Shown one piece after another: positions 1 through 11,993 of a stretch of DNA of 64,000 nucleotides. The notes under the pieces were generated by a model. That model was given only the letters and a program-made list of their open reading frames with translations. It was not told where the DNA came from and did no database searches. The position numbers and the translations under genes are program-made. Source of the DNA: Trichodelitschia bisporula (taxonomy: Eukaryota > Ascomycota > Dothideomycetes > Phaeotrichales > Phaeotrichaceae); NCBI GenBank assembly GCA_010356995.1, contig ML996702.1, positions 681,653 to 745,652 on the forward strand, written 5' to 3'. The first letter of the stretch is position 1, and the number at the start of each line of letters is the position of its first letter.

Positions 1-2500
1 TCGGGCGGCTTTTTGATACTGCCTTCAACCACCACCGATATCGGCGGCCCAAGTCCTACACATCTCCCATCTAGATCACTGTCTGTCTGTAAAGTACATG
101 ACGTCAGCTTCAGGGGTTACTCTTTCTCGTCGCTCTTTCCATCTTACCTCCCCAGCCCCATCTGCGCCAAAATCTCACTTTGGTTGCGCTGTCAGCAGCA
201 TGCCAAACTCTTGCGTGCAGGCGCTTCTCGACCACTTTCTTCTGCTTTGCACATAGGACTGCATAGTGCTAGCTTCATGCTCACTTCTTCCACCTCCTTC
301 ATCATCTTCATTCGGTGTGGTTCATCTCGGTACTGTCATCTCTTCTCCGCGCGAAAGCTCTTCTCCGACCACTTTCCTTGCGCTTCACACAAAGGGCTGC
401 ATAGTTCGAGCTTCATACCTACTTACCATGCTTCTTTTATCTCCTTCATCCGGTCCCATCCATATTGGTGCTGTCGTCGGTCCTTCTCAGTGCTGTCGTC
501 CCTATCGTCATGGCGCCTGTCGGCTTTTCTCGGATGAGCGGGTTCAATCAAATCACGCTTGGACAAGCGAGGATGGCCAGAAGCAAAAGGATTACGCAAC
601 AGCAATAACTAAGTCTCCGTCCCCAGCGCGTCGTCTCCTTGTCGTGTACTTGTCGTCATTGCCACCGCCATACCTGCCTTGCTCAGTTCATGTTCTCGCC
701 GTCGGATTGCCTCACCTTACCCACAACTGAGCCCCAAGCGTCCTCGCTTTGATTGGTCCTCTCCCGGCGAGCTACACTTCCATCGTCTGTACACTCAGAC
801 CCAAACAATCCCTCCACGCTGTGTGTATACCTTCACACTGTGTGCCATCAGCGCTGCCTTGGCGCCATCCACGCTGCTTGATGGTCACCCACGCTGTTTG
901 ATGGCTACCCACGCTTGTTTACACCCTCCACATGAAGGACCGGATCTGATGGGCCGATACAAGCCAGCAGGACGAATCAGAGAAAGGGGTTTGCCTACAT
1001 TAGCACAGTATATAGAGCCAACAACGCCTTGGCCGGGCCTGGACTTCCGTGATTACCCCTGCCCTCCCCAAGCTCACTGTCTGTCCCCTGGCTGAAACTA
1101 CACTTGACAGGCGGCCCACTCGGCGATCGCGGACGGCCCGTGCCGCGATCGCTCACGATCTATTCCATCATCGCTCTTTCCACACGCTAGCGTAGAGTCT
1201 CACCCCCCTGCTTTCCCATAGGAGCTTGATTGCGCCACAGCTGGATCGTGAGGTGAGCAGTGACAAGAAAACTGCTCAGACCCACAAAAAGCTCCCTGGG
1301 AGGCATGAGCGCCAGTACACGACGCAGTCACCGCCTTACGTCGCCCCAGCTGTGTAGTGACCCCTTCGGGCGCGGAGGTTGAGTGAGGATAATGAGATGG
1401 GGCCGCACAGACTGAGACCTGGAGGCAAGAATGCGAAAGCATTATGTAGTCAAGCACGTAGAATCGTTCAAGAAATGGCAGTCAATTGTTAAGGCTTTGG
1501 TACCTGGTCAAAATCGATACCATAGCTCACATTTTGAATCTCGTTCACTGCAAAAGCATCACCAACTGACTCGTTAGCCCTCAGGGACCATTCAAAATCC
1601 CTCACGGAGTCCTCTTTCGCCGTGCCCGTGTGCTGATTTTCATACGCAGTCTACGAGCCTGACATCACGGCTGAGAGTCCCGAATTATCAGATGAAGACC
1701 AATGTTATCCCGGCCGATCCATCTGAGGCATCGAAAGGTTGAACTTTGGGCTGCATTAGCACGGATTGACTTCATCCGTAACTCCCTCTGAGTTCAGGTG
1801 TATTTTGACTGTACACTATGCAGTATTGTACACATGCTCTCTTCGTAGCAATGCCAAAAAGCCTGGGGGGTCATGCACATATTCCTCATCCTGTTGGCAC
1901 GCTAACCCCCGGACCCTAAGTTGATATCGATGCCTGAGCCTGTACTATGTGACGATCCGGCTCTCATCACTGGCCTCGAAAGATGGCCGACATCCGACCC
2001 GACTTTAGGTTTCCCTACACTGCTTACGACTACCCGGGAAGCGTACCACACTCACCCTCCTCCATTTTCCTTCTTAAACCCCCAGCACCCCTCCCCTCCG
2101 CATATCAGCTCTCTCTCTCCATCCAAACTCTCGTTCTCCTCAAAATCTGTAAGCCAGTAGTGATTGCACAGTGTCATCGAGTTCTCTCGAGCCTTTCTAT
2201 CAAGTGACATTCCCATTTCTGGCCTATGATCCATACAGCCACCGGTAGCCTGACTACCAATACTCATACTCTCCTCCCATCTCCAACCCTGACTCTCATA
2301 TCTATCCCATCCCCTCTGAGTCCGTTGCCGGCATAACCAGCAACAACCTTCTCGGCGTTACCATCTCACAGCACACTCTATTCTTTTTGTTTTCTCACCC
2401 ACCGTCCCGCCTCTCCACCCCTATCCTTTTCTCCCCTCATCATCCCCATCACCAACCACGTCCCTCACATCGCTATTGTGGTGCCAAATTCCTCCCCATC
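1..2500. other. Long region without a convincing gene
   Basis: No open frame here shows a recognisable domain or a credible set of splice sites. The stretch is pyrimidine-rich on the + strand. Two imperfect direct repeats are visible: about 218-290 resembles 363-424 (both run from a 'gaccactttc' core into 'gcttcat'), and short units around 'cacgctg...tgatgg' recur at about 815-925. The last 200 bases before 2501 are C/T-rich, as is usual for a fungal promoter and leader of the gene that follows. Confidence 0.5.
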
Positions 2501-4560
2501 ATGACCAACTCGGACCAGTTCGCGTTCATGCAGGAGAACGCGGCTCAGCAGCCGAGCACTGCTCAGTCCGCTATGACTGGCGGTCATGGCCCCCAGAACT
2601 CCGTCGTACACCACCAACCCACAGGTAAGGCATCTGGTATTTTCCGTTGAACAAGGAGTGAGGTCTAATACAGTGCAAGGCGCAGCTCAGCAGCAAATGC
2701 TTGATGATCCCCTCGCAACGACTGCCGCTCCATTCGGCCATGGATTCCTTCAATATTCTCCCCCACTTTCTGGTAAGGCATCTGGTATTTTCTGTTAAGG
2801 CAAAACTGACCTCTGGTACAGTACAAAACGCGGCTCAGCAGCCGTGGCCTATTGGCGTGTCTAACATGGGCTCGCAATTCAACGGGACCTTTTACATACA
2901 CCCCCCAATTCCCACAGGTAAATCATTTGGTGTTTCCGTCGAGCAATGATTGATCTCTGGTACAGTGCAAAGCGGAGTTCAGCTACTGCCGCAGTCCGGG
3001 CCGTATCCTGATATTTATTGGCTCGTTCAGCCCTACTTTACAACCGGCTTTGCTCCATTGGACTCATCCACATCCTTCACTACCGCGGACAGCAACAATT
3101 TGAGCAGTGAGGGTTCCGAACCTCTCTCCTACGGGTTTGTGGACACTGGGACACAATCGGGGACTGCTACCGACGCTACCGGCTTCACCCTGGAGATGGA
3201 TGTAATTTTGAAAGCAGTGGCCCTAGGCTTGCACAATACCTCAAAATCGGGCACGCATCCCCCGGCGCCTCATGTGCTGCCCGCCCAACCAGCGGCGCAG
3301 CCTTATCAATATTCATTCAACGGCCTTACAGGCTATCCACAACAGGGGCCGAGCACAACGGGGGGGGATGCCTCGACTTCCCTCCCTGTACCCCCCTCAA
3401 TTGCGCTGCCAGCCCAAACCAACGCCCAGCCTAGTCAAGGGCAAGACAATGGCCTTAAGGTCAATACACAGCAAGGGCCCGGCACAACGCTGGTCAACAC
3501 CTCGACCTCACGCCCAGCACCCGCCTTATCCGCTCCCCCTTCCGCCTCACAAGCTCCCTCACGCAGAGTCCGCAATACGAACACATCTCGTCGCACACCT
3601 TATTCCCGGCCAGTGGCTAGCTCCAAAGGCAAGTCGAGAGCCCCACAAGCCGCCGCTCGCCCTTGCAATAACTTTCCCGATACAACAGTTCTGCAGAGCG
3701 CCAACGCGGTTCCAGCTTGCTTCTCTGAATTGAAGCAACAAATGCCGAATGGCGTTGACGTTAAGAATCTTGACGAGAATATGGCACACCAGGTTCAGAA
3801 GGAGTGGAAGCTGGCTGACGAGTCCTGGGATAACACCCGAGCTCAAAAGTCTGCCATCTTTCTGCGGATTCCGGGTACAATTGGGGACGGCCCGAGCGCG
3901 TGGAAGACAGTCTATATGGAAGGCCCCAGCAGCCATCAAACGCGCTGTATTACCGAAGCCAAGGAGCTTATGGAGCAGGCAGTGCTCGGGACAGCACAGC
4001 GCGGCCATGTTTTGACGAAGGAGACCAAGCAACAATGTTGCAAGGTGTGTCAGGTTGTGGCCCGCACGGCTCCGCACAAGAACCTGCGTAAGGCTGTGGA
4101 GGAACAGTCCTCGTCGACACTGCGCAAGGGTGAGAGGCGCGATCGGGTACCGCGTGCGACGCAGCGGTGCACGGACTGCGATATCTACATTTGCTCCAAG
4201 TGTATCCACATCCACGAGAAGGTGGCCAAAAATGCCCTGACGGGTCTGGGGCTTTGGGAGAGCATCAAGGAGGTCCAAGAGACCTTCGATTGGATTCTCG
4301 CAACCACTGGCTTGGAAATTGCATCCCCCCCGACCACGCCTCCTGGATCGGGGACGCAATCTGCGCAGAGTTTAGAGTCGGCAGAGGGGTTTGATTTGGT
4401 GGCAGCAGCGCAGGATGCGGGCTTGCCACCACTGGTGGAGACGGTCCAGCAGCCGCTGGGGGAGACCGCCCAGCAGCCGCTGGGTGAGACCTTCCAGCAG
4501 CCGCTGGAAGAGCCGACGCAGATGATGTTCTGGGGCGGCTTTAGCGTGCGGGACTTCTAA
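2501..4560 (+). CDS. Zinc-ribbon protein of unknown role with tandemly duplicated exons
   Basis: Four exons (2501-2624, 2674-2772, 2822-2917, 2966-4560) give a 637-residue protein. All three introns are phase 1, 48-49 bp long and nearly identical, and the 99- and 96-nt exons between them both open with VQ and a Gln-rich stretch, so the 5' part arose by tandem exon-intron duplication. Residues about 90-320 are Ser/Thr/Pro/Gln-rich and probably disordered. The C-terminal third is folded-looking and carries a cysteine cluster: CCKVC near 4035, then CTDCDIYICSKCIHIHEK near 4164-4217. That spacing resembles the zinc ribbon at the C-terminus of piggyBac-type transposases, but I see no DDE nuclease domain. 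Three 8-residue repeats (core QQPLGET) lie near the end. Start ATG 2501 is chosen because it opens the repeated exon series. Function unknown; it could be a domesticated transposase fragment or an orphan DNA-binding protein. Confidence 0.65.
2625..2965 (+). repeat. Three near-identical tandem introns with intervening exons
   Basis: Introns 2625-2673, 2773-2821 and 2918-2965 share the start GTAAGGCATCTGGTATTTTC (the third diverged to GTAAATCATTTGGTGTTTCC) and the end GGTACAG or ATACAG. The repeat period is 148 then 145 bp and includes the exon, so whole intron-exon units were copied. Confidence 0.85.
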
Positions 4561-4659
4561 GTGGGGAGAGCGTGAACTGGGCCAGCGTTGGAAACCGGAG
4601 AACGCGGCGGTTTCAGGGATGGGGTGTGGACTGGCGTTTGCGTTTAAAGACGCTTCTGG

Positions 4660-4828
4660 CATTGGCATTTGTATGGAGTTCGATTGTGATATACCGTGGC
4701 ATTTGGAGAAGGGTAGCTGTTGTTCATCTGGATTTTGCGTGGAGTTTGAGATACCTGCCGCGAGTGGCATTGGGGGAAGGGCAGCTGTTGTCCATCTGGA
4801 TTTTGCATGGAGTTTGAGATACTAGCGG
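4660..4828 (+). repeat. 68-bp direct repeats downstream of the zinc-ribbon gene
   Basis: The segment starting 'gtagctgttgttcatctgg' near 4713 recurs at 4781 with a few substitutions; a third, more diverged unit precedes it from about 4660. The rest of the gap to 5609 shows no gene. Confidence 0.7.
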
Positions 4829-5609
4829 TGTGTGGCCTTGGTGGCTGCTTGCGTTGATATATTTGATGTGGATTGGGCAGGCGCATTGATACCCAGGGGA
4901 AGGAACCTGGAAGAAGGATATCCGGCGTACACATTGTGTTTAGTCCAGAGAGGCTCCGCATCTTGCCTCCTCTATCATTCGGTGTCATTCACCGCACTTT
5001 CATTCTACCCTCGTTGCTTCGCCCGTGCTGAATTCACCCTCCCATAGTACTGAACTCACGAGATGTGTTATATTCTTGAGAACGCAAACGTATTTCACGT
5101 GCCGATGCTGTATGCTACAAGACTGTTCACTGGCGGAGAAGTTGAAACTGTTGACAAAACCGGCACTTGGGTAGACAGAGCAAAAGCGAAGCCTTATAAG
5201 CTTAAAGACTATATGCGACTATCCACACGATTCCCTCACGTGTACATTACCCAGCCGCAGCGGACACAGCAATGATTCCAACGCCGTCTGCAGCGCTGAT
5301 AAGTTCCTCTTTCAAATGCCACGATGCACAGTGCCCCAATCCAAATGAATCCCGCCGCCCAACCTCCGCAGCACAACGAAAACGCCCCCCAAAGAATGCA
5401 GGTATGCAATCCAAACGCCAAACCCCACCAAAGCTCACCCGCCGTCTAGTCAATTAAGCATTAGGAATAATCGCACCGAAGTCAAGATCCGATTACGCAG
5501 CAGAAGCCGAGCATCCCAAGCCCAGCCGCGCCCACCCAAACACCTCCCATCACCCACCCCAACTCCCCAACGCCCCAGCCCACCACCAAGGAAAATGCCA
5601 AAGAAAAGC

Positions 5610-6789
5610 CTAGCACCCGGCATAAACCGCTAGACACGTCAGCTCGTCCCACTCAACCACAAAAGAACAAGACACTCACCATTCGCAAAAAGGGCATAAG
5701 TATCCGCATTCCCCAGGGCCATCTCCGCCCCCAGTTCCCGCACACTCTCGTACCCATACCCATTATCCTCCGTCCCGGGACTGTACACCCCAGGCGCGTG
5801 CGTCATCTCATGCAGTGTCGTCGTCGCCTGGTCCTGCGCGTGGCACACTTTGCTCACGGTCCCAAACTCGGTAAAATACAGCGGGCAGTTAACCACCGCA
5901 TTCACGCTCGGCACCGTGTATGCGAGTACGCCGGCCTCGCACCCGCCCCAGCTGTCCGTGCAACTCATACTCGTAGCACCTCCCGCAGTGGTCCCGCATT
6001 CAGCGGCCACGGCCGCGTACCGCGCGGCGACGGTGGCCCGCGTCCCCGCGTCCGTGTTGCGGAAGTACGAGGCGAATTTGGACGCCGGGGCTGATGACGC
6101 AGCGGCGGCGGCGGCGGTGGCAAGGGACGCGCAGGTTGCGAGCGCGGACTTTATAGCGGGGGCGTTGCGTCCGCAGTCAGACTTGAGGAGCGTCTCAGCA
6201 GCGCGGCGTTTTAGTGCCCGGGCTACGGCGCCGGCGGCGGCACCGTCGACCGCGAGGGTGAGAGTGTTGGATTTGTACGCTGCGGCGCGGAGGGCGGTGG
6301 CGGAGGTGCTGAGGGTGTACGAGATTACGCCCGCTGTGTGCACGGTGTAGTGCCCGCCTGGGGAGAGGTCGTGGAGCGCGGCGAGGTTGATGCGTGTTTT
6401 GAGGGAGGAGTGGGCCGGGAGGGAGGTGAAGGCGGTGCTGTTGAGGTTGGAGGTCAGGATGCGTTTGCGGATGCCGAGGAACGGGGGTTTGGTTTGGGTG
6501 CCTGGTGGGTTAGCGGCGTGGGGAGAGGATTTGGCTGGGTGGGGGACGGACTGGTCAACACGGTGAGTTTTTCCACAGGCGACGCGTCGAGGAATGTGCC
6601 CTGGCTGAGGAGATGCAGGTCTTGCGAGCCGGTGTTTGTAATTAGTGCTTCGACGAGCGCGTTGCCCACCGCCCGGAGCTCGACGACGAGTGTGCTGGCG
6701 GCTGAGGCAGGTTCGAGTGGCGCGGGTGTAGGGACGGCAGCAACGACCGCGCCCAGCGCGGCGCCCACGAAAAACGACGAAAGCTTCAT
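5610..6789 (-). CDS. Deuterolysin-type metalloprotease (peptidase family M35)
   Basis: A secreted zinc endopeptidase of the aspzincin type. Exons 6789-6552, 6501-5680 and 5629-5610 give 359 residues. The N-terminus MKLSSFFVGAALGAVVAAVP is a clear signal peptide, followed by the family propeptide (PVEKL, then FLGIRKR and LSPGGHYTV). The mature domain has the zinc site HEMTH and the third-ligand motif GTEDNGYG, plus spaced cysteines (C-G-R, TCAS, AECG, MSCTD, GGCEAG, NCP). The last exon is only 20 nt and restores the family ending ANAVYAGC. Intron 1 uses a weak GTCCGT donor chosen because it alone keeps frame. Expected to be extracellular and to cut proteins at acidic to neutral pH. Probably active; all key residues are present. 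Confidence 0.9.
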
Positions 6790-8709
6790 GACGAGCTAAA
6801 CGCCAAACGCCGGACGAGAATAAAAGAACCGGTGGCCCGCGCAATGCTGAGCGAAATTAATTAAGAGGCCGGGAGGGCCCGCTTTATGACCTCTGGCCTG
6901 GGACCACGATGCCATGAGGCGCATTAGCTGCGGTGCTACGTCCAAGGGGTGGCTATCGTGGCCGCGGCGGCCATGTGGGCGTCATTGGCTGGGTTAGGTG
7001 CGATGCGGCAGGTGAGCGAGCTGTCCGGTGTCGGCTCACCCCCGGGCACTGCGGGCCGCATGACTAGTTCGAGCTTCCGCAGTAGGCGGCTGGGGGCCCA
7101 TGTGTAGGCCGGAAGCTTGGTGTGTCAGCCATGAAGGCCGGGAAGAGCAGGAGACGTAGGCCAAAAGCCGGGAGCAGCAGGAAGAAGGGTGGGCGGGAAG
7201 ATAGGCTGGGGAGTGCGCGCAGGCTGGGGAGCGCGTAGGTAAGCACTGGACGCTGACTTCCGGGGATGCTGAGACACGAATCTGCTAACCGAGATATAGA
7301 AGCTTGAAGCCATTACCCTACGAGCAAAAACAGGGTCCGGCCAGCTTCTCAGCTTGGGAATATGCAGTCCGTCTCCCGCCGCCCTGTTCACGCATGCGGG
7401 GGCCGCACACGGCCTGCGCGGTCCGACGGGGCCGGATCGACGGGCGGTGCGTGGCTACGATATGGTGAAAACCAAGTGAAACCCGGGTGAGGTCGAAGAC
7501 GCGCTCAGCGAGGGGAAATCAGCGCAGCAAGGACGGGGGGTGGAGATAGATTAAATGGTCCGGGGCGACGAGGCTGGCGGCCTGGTTTTGAGACCCTGCC
7601 TTAGGCCCGGGAGGGAAGGTTGAAAGAAGGTTGGGCCGGGGAGCCTGGCTGTGGCGCTTTTTTTGGCGGGGCGCGTGCGCGTGGGTTGGGGATGGCGTCG
7701 GGGGCAGGGTGGGACAGGCCGGGGTTTGCCGTGTGTGGTTCGGGAGGGAGCTTGGGGGCGTGTTGGAGTGTTCATCTTCTTCCGTCTGCGGTATGTGCTC
7801 TTGTGGGGTTGATGGGCGCGCGTTGTGATGCTCAGGAACCATCGCAAGCTATTAAAAGCTGCTTCATCGACGCGCGACACGAGTCGTACCCGATCGCCAT
7901 GCAGCGCCCTGCCCAGCGTCAGCGTCGCGACTTATCTACGTCCAGTGTTTTGAAGCGGCCCCAAGCTGCCGTATCGGCGGTTGCTTATCCCCACTGGACA
8001 ACTCAGTTTCCCGTTTCGGTCCCGCTGTGGAGGTGGAGATACTTGGCACAATGGCCTGGTATGGCAACGCTGCTGACAGTCAAGCAGTGAAGCACTGCGA
8101 ACCTTCTCCTTTTGTGTTCTTGATGCTACCATGATGCGCTGAAGTGGTGGTGGTGTTTGAACGCCTCGTGGCCGACGGTGGAGTCTCCGGAATGGCGATC
8201 GTCTCGCGTGCGCCGGGATGGGCATCCGTCGGCTTGGTTTCTGCTTCTTTCTTCCCGAATGGGATTCTCGAGCGAGTTTCAGTCAGTATTGGGATGGCCG
8301 CGGAGAATGCCTTGAGGCGATCGGAGGTGGAGTAACCCTCTGATGTCACTTTCACATGTCGCTGTTGATACTGAATTGGGATGAGCGGGAATGGTTGCGT
8401 TTCCGCCTCACCCGCTTGATTTTCAGGAGTGAGTTTGTCAGCTTCGGGATCGGCCAATGTCTCAGCACGGCTTCCCACCGACGGGTAGCGGTACAGGCGC
8501 GACAAGATGTCTCTGCCGATTACTCCGCTGAAGACTCTGACCAAAGGCTATCCGAAGAAATGATGAGCGCTCCACCCCGATAGTTTCTGCCTCTTCCTAA
8601 GCGTAAGCCTCGGCAAGAGTCGGCCATAACTTCTTCCGGGGGAGCCCATTATCCTTTTTGTTTTGCCTTGCATTATTTTCAAAACAATTGAACGATTTCA
8701 CATTCAATC
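6790..8709. other. Gene-poor stretch before the tRNA
   Basis: Contains the promoter side of the deuterolysin gene and about 1.9 kb with only shadow-like open frames. A 154-codon frame on the - strand (8544-8080) has an ATG and mixed composition but no recognisable domain and no homologous-looking motif, so I do not call it a gene. Confidence 0.4.
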
Positions 8710-8808
8710 GGCAAGGTGGCCGAGTTGGTTAAGGCGTCAGGTTAAGGTCTCCCTTAGCACAATATCCTGATTCAGAAATGAGCACGAGTTCGAATCTCGT
8801 CCTTGTCA
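8710..8808 (+). tRNA. tRNA-Leu (anticodon AAG) with a 17-nt intron
   Basis: The acceptor arm GGCAAGG (8710-8716) pairs with CCTTGTC (8801-8807), followed by discriminator A. The D arm is GGCCGAGTTGGTTAAGGC. The anticodon stem TCAGG (8737-8741) pairs with CCTGA (8766-8770); the anticodon AAG is at 8744-8746. The T arm ACGAG-TTCGAAT-CTCGT is perfect, and a long variable arm marks a class II leucine tRNA. The intron, about 8748-8764 directly after position 37, contains CCCTTA that can pair with the anticodon region, as expected for tRNA splicing. Confidence 0.93.
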
Positions 8809-9833
8809 ATATCCTTTTTGCCCGATTTCCGATCGTGAGGTTTATGGTTGCGCTAAACTATTGGGCCCATCGCTCCTTTTTGGCCTTGCCTAAAGCGGCC
8901 CTTCACAGACCGGCGCATCGACATCTAGATGTCTTGGCTCCAAGACTGATAGGCAGATTGTGGTCGAGGGGATTAAGGATACCAATCATACAAGCCAGGG
9001 CTATTTTTTCAACCCGTGAGATGTCTATGTGTCTGTGTACGCAAATTTCACCATCATGGCGTGCGATATGCTATCCGATAAGTGACACGCCACCAGCATA
9101 GCCTACTGCCTACGAGCTACGCAAGGCTGTAGACCCGCCCAGGCCGCAAACCCTGTGACGAGCACTGCTAATGTACAAACCGCACGTTCAACGGCTTTGA
9201 AGTAAAGACCGACGATGAGATTAGTTAACAAGTGCAGACCGGGTCTGGGAACTGTGATCCCTCGCCCAGGCACGACGGCGTAGAGGATGCTCACTCGAGG
9301 GTGTGGAGGATGCTCACTCGACAGCGGAGACGGGAGGGGAGCTGCCAAGGGAGGCGAATGTCACGCAGATATAAACTTGCAAAACATGTGGATGAGCCGG
9401 GTGTGACGTATGTGCCGAAGTGAGCCGCGGGGAGCGTCGGTGGTTGCTCCAGCGGCGTGCACATCTCAATCCAGCGATCTGTGCATGAACTGAAGTGCCT
9501 CCAAGCTGGCTAAGAATCCTTCCCTGACAAGTGATGTACAACCGCCTCAAAACTCTCTCAAACACCCGCATTCCAGTGGAGCCTGAATACTACGGTCGTC
9601 AACCACGGCAACCCCCGCCATCGGCCCTCCCCCAACACCGACCTCCACGCGGCCCCATCCAGACCCAGTGCGTCAGCGTACCAGACATCCGCACCATGGC
9701 GTGCGGGTGGCTGCGGTATGTCCGGAGGGATAGGCGCGGTGCGGGAAGGGACACTAGTTCTACTACGTGGGAGTCAGACGGCTCTCCGCACTTAAGGACC
9801 TAACTGTCCGGTTTTTTTCACGGGTTTGCGATC
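8809..9833. other. Intergenic, nothing recognised
   Basis: No domain, RNA or repeat of note seen between the tRNA and the MFS gene. The last 150 bases form the presumed promoter of the transporter. Confidence 0.4.
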
Positions 9834-11745
9834 ATGGCTGCTTTGAGTGTAGCTACGACGACGGTGGGGGGGGATGGAGGTGGGGAGGCTCCTGCGTCGC
9901 CTCATCATGTGTTCAGCCCGAGGCAGAGGGGTGGGGTTGTCTGGCTTGTTAGTTGGGCGGCGATGTTTAGTGGGTTGAGTGCGAATATTTATTTCCCGGC
10001 GTTGGAGGAGGTGGCGAAGGTATGTTCTATCGCACTTGTATGCATCTCTATCGAGATCAACGATGCTGACGATGGCAGGATATGCATGTCACCTACAGCA
10101 CCGTCCTCAGCAGCATCACTATCTTCCTCGTTCTCCAGGGCGTGTCGCCGAGCTTCTGGGGCCCGTTGAGCGATGTCTACGGCCGGAGGGTCATCTTCGT
10201 CGGGACGTTCGCTTGCTATGTCCTTGCGAATGTGAGTACCGGTCATCGATGGCGGAGACGAAAGCTGATGAAATAGCTCGGTCTCCTCCTCTCGCGCTCC
10301 TTCCCAGTGCTGCTCTTCTTCCGCGCCCTCCAGGCTACGGGCGCCGCCACCACCATTGCCATTAGTACGTCTTCCCCCTCCCACTTCACTCCCCGCTGAC
10401 ATCCATCCAGGCTGCGGCGTCATAACCGACATATCAACCTCAACAACACGAGGCGGTTACATGGGCAAAAACCAAATGAGTCCGCCCCGCCCCCCTCCCC
10501 CATCCCCCACCACCCTTCTAACCACCCAACCCAGTCCGCACAACCGCCCAAGCCCTCGGCCCTGCCATCGGAGGCGCCCTCACCCTCAAAACAGGGTACC
10601 ACAACATCTTCGCGCTCCTCCTAGCCATGGGTCTCGGCACCCTTCTCCTCATCCTCATCTTCCTCCCCGAAACGCACCGCTGCATCGCGGGCAACGGGTC
10701 CGTCCCGCTGCACGGCCCGCACAAGCCCTGGGTCTACAGTCTCCGGGGACAACCCCACGCCGATGCCAGCGCGGAGCGTACACCGCGGCCGCGGCTGCGC
10801 CCAGCAGCCTTTTTGGCGCCGCTGCGAATGCTGGGGCAGCCGACGTTTGCGGTGAGTCTTTTTGTGGGGGCGTATGTGTTTGCGGTGCAGAGCGTGGCGC
10901 TGGCGGTGGCGGCGAGGATGTTGAGGCTCAGGTATGGGTATAATGTGCTGGAGATTGGGTTGTGCTTTTTGCCGAACGGTGCGTCCTCCTCCCCTCTCCC
11001 CACACCCAACCCCCCCTGCTCCTCCTCGCGCCCACCCAGCTAACCCCCCACCCCAGGCCTAGGCTGCATGATCGCCTCCCTCCTCCACGGCCAGCTCCTG
11101 GACACCGCCTTCCGGGCCCACGAAGCCACGTACAGAGCGCACCACAAACTCCCCCTCACCATCCCCATAACCCCCACCTCAGCACCGAGCTTCCCCTTCG
11201 AGCGCGCGCGCCTCAGCATCGCCCCCCTCATCTTACTCAGCTTCGCCCTCGCCACCGGACTGTATGGCTTCGCCTTCCGCGGCCCGTTGTACTGGGTCTT
11301 GGTATGTAGCTTCGTGATGGGCGCGGCGCAGGCGATGATGCTCACGGTGACGGGGACGTTGCTGGTGGATGTGGCGCCGGAGGAGGCGGCGAGTGCGACG
11401 GCGGCGAATAATCTTGCGCGGTGTGCGCTTGGGGCCGTGGCGACTGCTGTTGCGGAGCGGTTTGTGGAGAGGTTGGGGATTGCGGGGGCGTTTGGGACGC
11501 TGGCGGGGGGGGTGGTTGCTGTTACGCCGTTGCTGGGGGTTGTGTGGCGGTGGGGACCCGGGTGGAGGGTGCAGAGGGCGAGGAGGAGGGAGAGGAGGAG
11601 GGAGGTGGAGGAGGGGAAGAGGGGGGTGCGGAGTAGGGCGGATTCGGGGGTTTCGAGGGTGGATGTTAGAGACGGGGAGGGGGAAGTTGTGGTTGAGCCG
11701 AAGACGGAGGGGGAAGTGGTCGTTGAGACGAGGCGAGAGGTGTAA
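9834..11745 (+). CDS. MFS drug:proton antiporter (DHA1 family)
   Basis: Six exons (9834-10019, 10079-10231, 10277-10364, 10411-10479, 10535-10978, 11057-11745) encode 542 residues. The protein opens with a cytosolic tail and then membrane helices; after helix 2 comes the MFS motif A, GPLSDVYGRR. RALQATGAATTIAI, RGGYMG and LGPAIGGAL follow in the order seen in fungal DHA1 exporters of the Qdr/Dtr type, and FLPETHRCIAGNGS marks the central loop. The second half has six more hydrophobic segments and a basic C-terminal tail rich in Arg and Glu. Intron 4 uses the unusual donor GTCCGC. The likely role is proton-driven export of a small organic compound or drug across the plasma membrane; the substrate cannot be read from sequence. 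Confidence 0.85.
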
Positions 11746-11993
11746 TTGCGATCTTTTGGGTCTCCTTTGCGTTTGGGCGTGGTTGGTTGGAAAGGATACG
11801 GGCCTAGATATCAGCTCCTCGGCTTTCTTTGTGTATGGCATGGCGGGTTGGGAAAAGGTTGGAATCTAGGTAAAATCAGCCCCTCGGCTTTCGTAGGCAA
11901 AGACTACCGTAGGCGCTCTGATTACTCACTTTTGAACTCCGGGTACACCCAACACCTCGCTGGACGCTTAAAATCAAAGCATACTCCATCGCT

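Noticed and set aside
13-730. Overlapping frames of 174 and 154 codons
   Set aside because: Ser/Pro/Leu-rich translations of C/T-rich repeats; two frames open over the same DNA, no family features.
7519-7880. Pro/Arg/His-rich frames on the - strand
   Set aside because: Low-complexity composition in two overlapping frames; looks like GC-rich intergenic sequence.
8080-8544. 154-codon frame on the - strand
   Set aside because: Has an ATG and mixed composition but no domain, no introns and no support from context; could be chance in GC-rich DNA.
11233-11841. 202-codon frame opposite the MFS gene
   Set aside because: Pro/Arg/His-rich shadow of the transporter's last exon.
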